Positions 17,660 through 26,400 of a stretch of 64,000 bases of DNA are shown here, piece after piece. The position numbers were made by a program, and so were the translations under genes. Origin of the DNA: Pseudomonas floridensis (GTDB lineage Bacteria; Pseudomonadota; Gammaproteobacteria; Pseudomonadales; Pseudomonadaceae); assembly GCF_002087235.1 (NCBI RefSeq), contig NZ_MUIO01000019.1, forward strand, positions 1-64,000. Reading direction: 5' to 3'. The notes under the pieces were generated by a model that was given only the letters and a program-made list of their open reading frames with translations, was not told the DNA's origin and did no database searches. How positions within the stretch are numbered: position 1 is the stretch's first letter; each line of letters opens with the position of its first letter.

Positions 17660-17815
17660 GATGGATACCTGAAGATATTAAGTTACGAAGTCTGTAAGTA
17701 ACTATTTATGTCGTTCAATTGCTTGATTTGGATTAGCTGTCATGACGGGGCGAGAGTCTAGTAGGGAAGCGTGGGCGATCACAGTAGGGGTGCCCACTTG
17801 CGTAATGACTAAGCT

Positions 17816-17833
17816 TGTAGGAAAAGTCCTATA
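17816..17833. promoter_or_regulatory. 18-bp palindrome, candidate operator of fimbrial operon
   Basis: TGTAGGAAAAGTCCTATA: 7-bp arms with one mismatch around AAAG, followed by a further half-site-like ATTCCTAG (17834-17841). It lies 156 bases upstream of the pilin ATG. It matches the element at 8268-8285 upstream of the autotransporter in length, arms and spacing. Confidence 0.5.
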
Positions 17834-17945
17834 TTCCTAGTTATGTATTCATACGGTTATCGTGCCTGTTAATGAAGGCTTTTTTGGATGCTCAGAACTG
17901 ATCTGAAAAATGCCTTGGTGGAACGTGCACCTACGTCTTCTGGAC

Positions 17946-17981
17946 AGCCAGGCGAGGATGTGCAGACATCTTCGCCTGGCT
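17946..17981. terminator. strong hairpin downstream of RHS1
   Basis: AGCCAGGCGA (17946-17955) pairs with TCGCCTGGCT (17972-17981). The inner GATGT/ACATC and one G-T pair extend the stem to 16 bp with a GCAG loop. It lies 12 bases after the RHS1 stop on the minus strand. No T-run on either side, so it may be a stability hairpin or a bidirectional block. Confidence 0.5.
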
Positions 17982-17992
17982 AAAGAGAGAGG

Positions 17993-20900
17993 TCATGTTC
18001 TTATGCTTGAGATGACGTTGTTGGCCAAGCCAGATCTTTCAGCGAAATGTTCTGTCCTGACAATTCTGATAGCCTCGGACACATTAGCGCCTACGCCCCG
18101 AAGCTGGTTAATTCGAAGCAGCTCGGCGGAGTTTTGAGTTGTTGTAATGGCAACGGGCTTGAGCGCTCCGCGAGCTGGCTCGAAGAGACTCAGATCTATA
18201 CTGCCCAAGCTACTTCGACTTCGGATAGTTCCACCGCTCAGCGTACTCATGGCTGACGCCGAAGCCGATGAAGCCGATGAAGCCGACGAGGCAGGAGATG
18301 CAGATGAAGCCGATGAAACGCTGCTGACGGATCCACTCCGGGATGTCTGTGTTCCTATCGCGGAACGAGAGCCACCCGAAACGCCATCCACAGTCGTATC
18401 CACGGCCTTGGAAGCAAGCTTCGCGGGCTGGAATAACCTTGAGGCGCTCCTTATAAGTCCCGTTCCCATACTTGCAAAACCTGCTGCATAGGCGATGTAA
18501 CTGGCAGTCTGGTCTCCACTAACGGCGGCTACAGCCCCGGCTGCGGCCGCCGTTGCGGTAAGTGCCGTGGTTGCAACCAGCGCAACGGTTGCCGCTGTCC
18601 CTTCTGCTACGCCCAAACCGATCATCGGTACCGAAATCGGTGCCGAAAGGCCGGCAGTCATTATCAGTGACATGACCCCCGTTACCGCAAAAAACGCGCT
18701 GACTGCCACGCCGATCCAGGACATCCACCCGGCACCACCCGACCCGGATGACCGCTTCTCTTCATAAGGGCGCGGCAACGGACCGCCCTGAGTACTGGCA
18801 TCGTGTCCGGTAGGATCGCGCAGCGCAATCGGGTTGCCCAGGCAATACATATAAGGGTTGACGCCGCCCGACGCGAAAGGGCTCAGCGAGTCGGGGCTTT
18901 GAAAGCGCATCAGGGTCGGGTTGTAGGCCCGATAGCCCTTGCCTAGCAAATACCAGCCGCTGGATGTATCGCGTACCTCACCGTTAAAGCCCAACGTGGT
19001 GAGCAACAGCTCGTCGCTGTGACGGCCACCGTAGGCGTTGTACACCGCCGCTCTGAGCGTGTCTTGCTGGCATTCTCCCAGCACGCTGTTGTTCTGATCG
19101 GTAAGCAGCAGCAGGGTCTCTTCATCCTTGCCTGCGCTCTGCTGCCCCAATGGTTGCTCATCCAGATGCAGGTAGTGAGTGCGCCGGTCGTCCTGAACGC
19201 TACTGCTTAACTGCTGGTCCTGATAAAAGCGCAATATCTGACTTTCGTGACCGTGGCGAACGCTGATCAGATCATCGTGGCTGTCATAGCGGTACTGGCT
19301 GATGGGTTGACCATCAGGGCTGTGGACAGCCACCAGGCGACCCTGCGAGTCGTAGCTCAGCGTTTGACCGTGCTCGTCGTTGAGCTGGTTGCCGTTTTCG
19401 TCATAACGCAGGTTTGCCGTAGTCCCGGAGAGTGAATACGTCACGCTCGACAGCTGGCAGGGATCGTCGATGGCGTAGTTGAAAATTGCCAGCTCCGATT
19501 TTGGTTCTGTCTCCTCTGCTGCGTCCTCATAGAAGGTAGTCTGGAGGTACTTGATGTTGTCCAGTGCATCGAATGAGAAGACCTGACTGACAATTTTCCG
19601 TCCCTGTGCATCTCTGGGCAGACTGCTGCCCGAACAGTCATACACAGTAAGGCGTCCGCGAACATCGTACTTGAACTGTTCGCAAAGCAGGCTGCTATCA
19701 CCCTCCTTCAAGTGCCTGCTTTTCAGCAATCCGTCGGAGTTCCAGACCTGCTCGAGTGTGCGCTCGGTCTGTTGGTTCAGCCTCTGCCGTCGGAGAACTT
19801 CCCGTCCCTGGTGGTCGTATTCGAGCCGGGTAGTGAGGGCCGTGCCTGCGCTCAGGTCATGGGTCACCAGGCAACCGGGGCGACTGAGGGGGTCGTACTC
19901 TACGCAAACCTTCAGGTTACCCTGCACGATACTTTCGACTCTGCCGAGATCATCGTAACCGAAGACCGTATCGAGGCCTGGGTCATCGCCTTGCTGGAGT
20001 TCGGTGCGCTTGATCGGAAGCCCCTGGAAGGACGTCTCGTACTGCGTTTTCCAGGTTCGCTTCTGCTCGTCGAGCCAACTCTCTTCTTTAAGACGGTTGA
20101 GTACGTCGTAAGCGTAAGTGCGTTTGCCCTGAACATTCTCGGCGCCGGTCAATCGGCCGCTCTTGGGATTGTAGGTAAATGTCGATTGCTCATCCTTTGC
20201 GCTGCTGGTAAGCGGCTGGCTGGTGAGCGCCGGGTTGTAAGTGAAGCTGATCTCGTCGCCTTTGGCTGTGGTCCGGGTCTTGACCTGTTTCTGGTCGTCC
20301 TCGTAGGCGTAGCATTCGATCCGTGGTCCTGTCCTGGTTTGCGTCAGACGCTGCAACCCGTCGAAACCCTGCGTACCTGCGAGTGTTTTCGTCGTGCTGT
20401 CCTCATGAATGACCTCGAGCGCGATCGGTAACTCAGCGCTGCTGTGCGCCGCGTAATCACGTGTGATCACGCTGTTGTCTGGCAGCAAGGTGGTGGCCAT
20501 GCGGGACCAGGCGTCATAACCGAATTGGGTGTTGACCCCGAGTTCGTCGGTTTGGGAGGTGCAACGGCCCAGGCCGTCGTACAGGAAATGCTGGGTACCC
20601 ACGACCTCCTTTAGTGCCCCCAGCGTTTTGAGCCTGATCGGTTTGCCAAACAGGTTCAGCCAGGCCTCACTGTGATTGCTGATGTCTGGCGTCGAGCCGC
20701 TGCTCTGTATCCAGTTTTCCTGGATCGCGCCGTCATACTCATCATTGCCGATGGGGTTGAAATGCTGGTGGGACTGGACACCGTCATCGCCGGTGATGGT
20801 GCATTGCTGGTTCCAGTCGTCGTAGGCGAAGTAGCGGGTCAGGGGCTTCTGCTGACCGTTGCGGTAGTCATAAGCCGTCTCCTGCTGCACATTGTTCCAG

Positions 20901-23155
20901 GGGCTGTACAGAGCTGCGTAGGTCTGGCACATGACCTTCGGATCAACGGTATCGATGTTGTCCTGTTCTTCATAGATAGCTCGACCGATCCCGTCCATGC
21001 AGGAGCGGGTTTTTACCCCGTGCGCGTTGGTCAGCACCTGCTCTGCATGTTCCCCGACGGTTGCACAGAGGATGTATTGATAGTCGCGAGTGGCCTCGAA
21101 ATCCGTGTCCTTGGCCGTGGTTTCCCGAGTCAGCCGGTTGAGTGCGTCGTACTCATAGCGGTTTTCCACGCCTTCGGCCAGCGTCAGCCATTCATGCCCG
21201 GTCAGGGGTGAAAGCTGCCGCACACTGGTGCTGCTGACGTTGTCAAAATCGGTGCTGAGGGTTTTGGTGATCTGTTGCACCGGTACGTGCAACTGAGCGC
21301 TGTCGATCAGGCTGTATACGTAGTCGGTATGAGTCGATTTGCCATTCAGGCTCAGGGTCTGGCGCTGGAGGCGCCCATGTAGAAACGGCTGGTCCGGCAG
21401 GTTTGAATAGGTGTTGACCGTCTGCTGCAGTTCAACGTCCTTGCCTGGGCCGTCGGCATCGAGGTGTACCAGTGTTTCGGTCTGGGGCACAATCCATTCG
21501 GGCAGTTCGCTGCCACTGGTTGTCGGGAAGGCAGCGTACCTAAAGCGAGTCGTCAGGGTGGGTGCGCCGTCCTGATCCGATAGGGCGGGGGTAACCGTTC
21601 TTTCTTTCAACTGGCAGACAAACCCTTCGGCATTGGGAGGGCATTCACCTTCGACCCCTTCAGCGGGATACCACGTCTGGGTCTCGACGATACCGTCGGC
21701 ACGGGTTTTCATCAGCAGATTTCCGTGGCTGTCATAGGTGTTGCTGATGGTTTCACTGCGGCTGCGCTCAGGTTGGTTCAGTACGGTCCAGGTCGTTTTT
21801 ACATCCTTGGGCATCTGACAGTAAGCGGGCTGCTCGGAGTAGCGTTTGCCTTCCTCGATGTAGTAAGTGGTCTCTACGGTCTGCCGATGCTGGTTCTGGG
21901 TCGTGACTTCCCTGGCCACGAGATGAAAGCGGTTGAATGTTCGTTCGATACTGCGTACGGCCACGTCGTCGACCCATAGGCTTTCGGTGCAGGCATAGTC
22001 ATAGGTGCCCAGGTATTTGAAGAGGTTGTCCAGGCCGTTGTCTTCCCAAGCGACGTTCAGGCCTGCCCCTAGAAAATTGTGTGATTGCTTGTAGGTGTAA
22101 CGCACATCGATCTGCGGCTGTTCAAAGCCAGGATCGACGACATGCCGGGTCACTCTCGGCAGTGGCGGACGGTGGGCGCTGACTGGAAATTCATGACCGC
22201 GGTCCTGGTAATGGACGAACTCCTGACTGCCCGTCGGCGTTTCCACGTGCTTGATACATACCTGACCATCGTTCTCGATCCCGTATTCGAACCGCCACGA
22301 GGCCTGATTCTCGGTCGGCAGCGTGATACGCGAGACGTACCGGCTGCTGCTCGTCAGGTACATGATGAACTGCGCAAGTGCCTCTCCTTTTGGCCCTGCT
22401 TCTGGATACAGCGAGATCTTGACGCTCGAGTCTCCTTCGCGCTGGATATTCAGTAGCGTGCGATCCAGATCGTCCCGGATCGATTCAAGCAGTTGGGTAT
22501 TACCGAAGGGCTTGTGCGTCAGCCAGACCCTGTGACCGGAGGCTGCGATGATCTGCTCCGGCCAGGCCATGCGTTTGTTGCCGCTGCTGTGCACTTTGAG
22601 AATTTCGATCAAGCCGGATTTGTGAGCCACCCGGAAGTGGTAATCGTCCACTTTATAAAAATGAAAAGTGTCGAGTTTCTTTTCCGACATGGTCAGTTTG
22701 CCGATACGGGTATGCACGACGCGGCGTGTGCGTTTGCTGACGCGAGTCTGCTTGCTGTAGGTCTTGCGTTTGGCGCTGTCAGTCTTGCTGGCGGCTGCAG
22801 CGGGTCTGGTGGACCGGGTCCTCTTTGTGTAGCGGGTGCGCAGGGTACGCTTGATGAATCTGCTGTTGCTGGTTCCATCAACGCAGAACGTCTCGCCCGT
22901 ACCCAGTGACAGGATGTGAGAATCGGGATCGTAGTGGGACAGTTGCAGGCTCCAGCCCAGGCCATAGCCGATGTCCTGCGTCAGGAGCGGGCTGTAGGAC
23001 AGCGTGGGGGTGATTCCCGGCCCGCGCAGATCATTGGCCTGCAGTTCGGGCAGATTGATCGACACGTTGTACAGCCCGGTACGCGAATCGACACCGCTTT
23101 TCAGACAGCTCATGAAGTTGAGCGCATTGGAGTGCACGGAGGTGGACGCGGTCAT
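17993..23155 (-). CDS. RHS/YD-repeat protein with variable C-terminal tip (RHS1)
   Basis: A 1720-residue protein. The start is ATG 23155 (GAGG upstream), because the sequence from TSVHSNALNF matches the start of the second RHS protein at 35999. Most of the length is YD repeats, which form the RHS cocoon. The core ends in GYRAYNPTLMRFQSPDSLSPF and DPTG near residue 1447, the usual autocleavage/boundary region. The tip is about 270 residues: hydrophobic, Gly/Ala-rich membrane-like segments, then a Ser/Ala low-complexity linker, then about 70 residues unlike the RHS2 tip. A 55-residue insertion rich in Arg/Lys lies near residues 99-153. No PAAR, SpvB or signal peptide. Family role: shell for a toxic payload. 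The payload here is unrecognised and no immunity gene follows. Confidence 0.85.
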   Translation of the reverse strand: MTASTSVHSNALNFMSCLKSGVDSRTGLYNVSINLPELQANDLRGPGITPTLSYSPLLTQDIGYGLGWSLQLSHYDPDSHILSLGTGETFCVDGTSNSRFIKRTLRTRYTKRTRSTRPAAAASKTDSAKRKTYSKQTRVSKRTRRVVHTRIGKLTMSEKKLDTFHFYKVDDYHFRVAHKSGLIEILKVHSSGNKRMAWPEQIIAASGHRVWLTHKPFGNTQLLESIRDDLDRTLLNIQREGDSSVKISLYPEAGPKGEALAQFIMYLTSSSRYVSRITLPTENQASWRFEYGIENDGQVCIKHVETPTGSQEFVHYQDRGHEFPVSAHRPPLPRVTRHVVDPGFEQPQIDVRYTYKQSHNFLGAGLNVAWEDNGLDNLFKYLGTYDYACTESLWVDDVAVRSIERTFNRFHLVAREVTTQNQHRQTVETTYYIEEGKRYSEQPAYCQMPKDVKTTWTVLNQPERSRSETISNTYDSHGNLLMKTRADGIVETQTWYPAEGVEGECPPNAEGFVCQLKERTVTPALSDQDGAPTLTTRFRYAAFPTTSGSELPEWIVPQTETLVHLDADGPGKDVELQQTVNTYSNLPDQPFLHGRLQRQTLSLNGKSTHTDYVYSLIDSAQLHVPVQQITKTLSTDFDNVSSTSVRQLSPLTGHEWLTLAEGVENRYEYDALNRLTRETTAKDTDFEATRDYQYILCATVGEHAEQVLTNAHGVKTRSCMDGIGRAIYEEQDNIDTVDPKVMCQTYAALYSPWNNVQQETAYDYRNGQQKPLTRYFAYDDWNQQCTITGDDGVQSHQHFNPIGNDEYDGAIQENWIQSSGSTPDISNHSEAWLNLFGKPIRLKTLGALKEVVGTQHFLYDGLGRCTSQTDELGVNTQFGYDAWSRMATTLLPDNSVITRDYAAHSSAELPIALEVIHEDSTTKTLAGTQGFDGLQRLTQTRTGPRIECYAYEDDQKQVKTRTTAKGDEISFTYNPALTSQPLTSSAKDEQSTFTYNPKSGRLTGAENVQGKRTYAYDVLNRLKEESWLDEQKRTWKTQYETSFQGLPIKRTELQQGDDPGLDTVFGYDDLGRVESIVQGNLKVCVEYDPLSRPGCLVTHDLSAGTALTTRLEYDHQGREVLRRQRLNQQTERTLEQVWNSDGLLKSRHLKEGDSSLLCEQFKYDVRGRLTVYDCSGSSLPRDAQGRKIVSQVFSFDALDNIKYLQTTFYEDAAEETEPKSELAIFNYAIDDPCQLSSVTYSLSGTTANLRYDENGNQLNDEHGQTLSYDSQGRLVAVHSPDGQPISQYRYDSHDDLISVRHGHESQILRFYQDQQLSSSVQDDRRTHYLHLDEQPLGQQSAGKDEETLLLLTDQNNSVLGECQQDTLRAAVYNAYGGRHSDELLLTTLGFNGEVRDTSSGWYLLGKGYRAYNPTLMRFQSPDSLSPFASGGVNPYMYCLGNPIALRDPTGHDASTQGGPLPRPYEEKRSSGSGGAGWMSWIGVAVSAFFAVTGVMSLIMTAGLSAPISVPMIGLGVAEGTAATVALVATTALTATAAAAGAVAAVSGDQTASYIAYAAGFASMGTGLIRSASRLFQPAKLASKAVDTTVDGVSGGSRSAIGTQTSRSGSVSSVSSASSASPASSASSASSASASAMSTLSGGTIRSRSSLGSIDLSLFEPARGALKPVAITTTQNSAELLRINQLRGVGANVSEAIRIVRTEHFAERSGLANNVISSIRT
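18256..18318 (-). repeat. Ser/Ala low-complexity repeat in RHS1 tip
   Basis: Short tandem copies of a GCCGATGAA-like nonamer, degenerate towards 18318, encode a Ser-Ser-Ala run on the minus strand. The run links the membrane-like part of the tip to its last 70 residues. Repeat units are multiples of three, so slippage would change linker length without loss of frame. Confidence 0.6.
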
Positions 23156-23315
23156 GAGAATAGGCCTCGCTGAATGTTGGCTGGACGAGCGCACTGGTTG
23201 ACCGTTGTGCAATCCATGCGCATGAGTCATTGGCGACCCTTCAGCCAGTTCTGTCTGAGAGATCCGCGTGACTGAAGGTCTTTTTCAACCCTACCAGTAC
23301 TGAGCGGGTCAGGAA

Positions 23316-23323
23316 CCTAGCAG
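23316..23323 (+). promoter_or_regulatory. CCTAGCAG element upstream of giant 1
   Basis: The octamer lies 113 bases before the ATG at 23437, in the 281-bp region shared with divergent RHS1. It is the third copy of the element seen before the homologous genes at 6013 and 10938. A hairpin CCTTCAG/CTGAAGG followed by TTTTT lies upstream of it at 23238-23285. Confidence 0.3.
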
Positions 23324-23436
23324 TTGTACGAGTAGGCAGCCCGCTCGCCTGGGCGTAAAAAAACTCTACTCGCAGCTTTATGGCTGAACGCACGAGCTCT
23401 CACTGCCGAGCGTATACACGAAAGGAGCTTTACTTC

Positions 23437-26400
23437 ATGGCCGCCGATCTTCCCGCCCCCAAGGTTCCCGACCTGCAGCAGCCAGGTAACTACATTGATC
23501 TGGTGCAGTTGGGTACTGCGGATTTGCTGACCTATGTCGACTATCCCGGCATTGCCGACGGCCAGTACTTCTTCATCAACTGGCGCGGATGCGGGGCCCA
23601 TGGCGAAGTGGTGGATCAGTTTGAAGATATATTCAAGGTCGAGAATCCGGGCACGGAAGGCATGCCGGTAACGCTCGAAAATAAAGTGCTTAAAAACCTG
23701 GATCAAGGGTGGGTTTTCTACTCCTATAAACCGTTCGATTCCAGTCAGCCGGATTTGGAAATCGAATCACTCCGACTGTTTTTCTATGTCGGAGAGCGTC
23801 CCGTTAGCATCGCGCCATTGGCCGTGCCGCAATGCAAGCAATCCCATGACCTCAAGCTGGATCCGGCGCTACTCGGCTCCGGGGCGGTTCGTGAGGTTTT
23901 GATGGTGACCCCGCCGTACCGGGCGATGCGAGCGGGTGACAAGGTGGTGCTTACGTTGAGGCTCTATCATCCGGACAACGGTTTTCTGATTGACCTGGTC
24001 CAGTCTCACACGGTGGTCGATCATGAAGTGGGGCAGCCGCTGGTGTGGAAAGTTGCTTCAAACGAGCTGCTCATGATCGAAAACGGTTACGCCCTCATGA
24101 GTTACAAAATCAGTTATGTAGACTCCGGTTTGAGCACCATGAGCCCTGTTCAAACGCTGGATATCGTTGCTCCGGTCGAGGCGCGGTTGCCCGCACTGGA
24201 AATCGTCGGGTTCAACGGTGGCTCACTGGATCCCGGGGCCTATCCCTATGGCATCACGCTGAAAGTCACGCCCTACTCAGGCATGCGGGTTGACGACGAG
24301 GTGGTTGTCTATGTCAGTAGCGACAGCCAGTGGGTGAAGACCCTGCGCACCGATGTCTCGACCCTCGACAGCCAGGTGCTCGAGTTCAGCCTGGCGCAGC
24401 AATGGCTGCTCGACAATAACGGCAAGGACGCGGAGTTCATGTACCAATACGCACGGGAGGGTGTCGCGGGCAGCTCGGTACTGCGCACCGTTACGCTGCG
24501 CCGCCCGCTCGACCTGCCGCCGCCGGAGATCGAGCTCGCGATTGTCGACGGCGACATTGGATGGGGTGTCGAAGGGCATATCTTTGCGGTGAGGCTGACC
24601 GATGGGGTGACGATCCGTATTCCCGAAGCAGCAGTCATTGGAGACGACGATACGGTGCAGATGCACTGGAACGGCTATGGCAGCACCGGGAGTTTCATTG
24701 CCGACCCGTCGGCAGAGGATCCTCGACTGTTTTTCATTCCTGCAGCGGCGGTGCCTGCCAATATGGGCAAGCGTCTGGACGTTTACTACAAGGTGAAGCC
24801 TGCGGGAGAGCCGGCCGGTACATCGAAGGTCTTCAATCTTGAGATCAGGGGCATCGACGAGGGCTGGCCGGCCATTCAGTACATTGAGCCACCCCTTGTC
24901 GATGGCTCGCTCTGGCTTGGCGAGGTGAGCGCCGAAGGCGCGGGTGTCGAGTTGGGTTCCTGGATCTACATGGCCGAGGGACAGCGTGTTCGCGCCAGGC
25001 TTGAAGGGCTCTCTCTGATTGGCGATACGTCGCTGACCTTCGATCTAAGGACCGGCGCCGATGAACCACTCACAGCTGATGAACATGAGGCTCAAAAAGT
25101 TTCGATGCGCATACCGAAGCGCTATCTGGAAATGCTGGCACGTGACAAGCCAACCACCAGGGTAAGAGTTGACGTCAGCTTCGACGACGGCGCCAGCTAT
25201 GTGTTGTTCTCCAACGGCGCGTTCATCCTGAGAGACAATGTGCACACCCGTCGCTCAAATATCCCGTCAGGAAATTCGGTTCTGACGGATCATTCGCTGA
25301 ACAGTCTGATCGCCTGGATGCAGGCCCCTGAAAACACGGTGATGCATGGATGGGGTGCCATCGCGATTCTCGCACGCAGCAAGGCCAATGAACTGTTGGC
25401 TCAGCGCTACATTGCCAGTTTCGAGACCGGCGCCTGGTTGCCGCCGGTCAATGGTGTCGTCGAGACGATCCCGGGCAAACGGCTGGATTCCCTTCGCGAC
25501 TTCAAGCTGGATGCGCCAGGATTCTCCTTCGAAAACCCCGGCCTGGCCCGCGATCATGCGACGCTGAGTTGCCCGGTGACGTCCGGCATCTGGTTGTCGA
25601 TGAGCCTCAGGGACAAGCAGTGGCAGGTTCAAAGGATCGTGGAAACAGGTCCACTGCTCGGGCCTCGCGTGCTGCTTGATCTGGCCCTGACCCAGACTGC
25701 CGGTCGCGTGGATGAAGACAATCGCATCCTGCTTGATCTGAACAACGGTAATGATTTCAGACTGACGGGGGCTGGCACTGATGACGAACAACGCATGCTC
25801 GGGACTGTCTTCCGCGATCTGATCAGTCAGTTGCCGGACAATGAGCGCGTATTCGAGCTGGGCCGGATCGAGGCCGGAGAAGAGACCGTCGAGCGGATGA
25901 GACCGCAGAGGTTCAGATTGCAGGCGCAGGCAGATCCTGAGGCGGCGCAGCGGGCAGATACTGCAACGCAGGGCGAGGGCGCCATTCTGGTGTGCATTGC
26001 AATGGTTGGCGAGGAAGAGGGCGCTACGCTACCGGTCGACTATCCGTATTTCATTCCCAATGACGCCGACGCGAATTATTCAGCCGGCCTGCTAATGGAC
26101 GGTCGGGCCGCGCCGCTGGCATTGCTGGCGAAGATCGCCAATGCGTTCGACGGTGCCGAGCTCGTATTTGGCAAGGGCCCGGACGGTACGTTGTCGCAGG
26201 CTCAGTTGGTATCCGGAAACATGTCCCTGCCAGAGACGGACATTCCTCAGGAAGACCCGAGTTCCCCTGTTGTGCTGCATGAAATGGCGTTTCAGGTCAC
26301 GACCGATAAGCCATTCACGATTCATTTCGATTCACGCACGATTCAGGTCGAGTGGTCGTCAAGAGCGATGACGGGCATCACGTTCGGCGGCGATTCTCCA

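Larger units (their letters stand above)
17660..17992. other. fimbrial promoter region and RHS1 3' region
   Basis: No gene in these 333 bases. The part next to 17660 should hold the fimbrial operon promoter; it is A+T-rich (17695-17740). The palindrome at 17816-17833 is a candidate operator. A very strong hairpin at 17946-17981 closes the RHS1 transcript coming from the right. No immunity-like open frame follows the RHS1 tip. Confidence 0.55.

Noticed and set aside
23238..23285. Hairpin CCTTCAG/CTGAAGG followed by TTTTT between RHS1 and giant 1
   Set aside because: It has terminator form on the plus strand but no plus-strand gene precedes it and the loop is 27 bases. A small RNA is possible, but I cannot support one.
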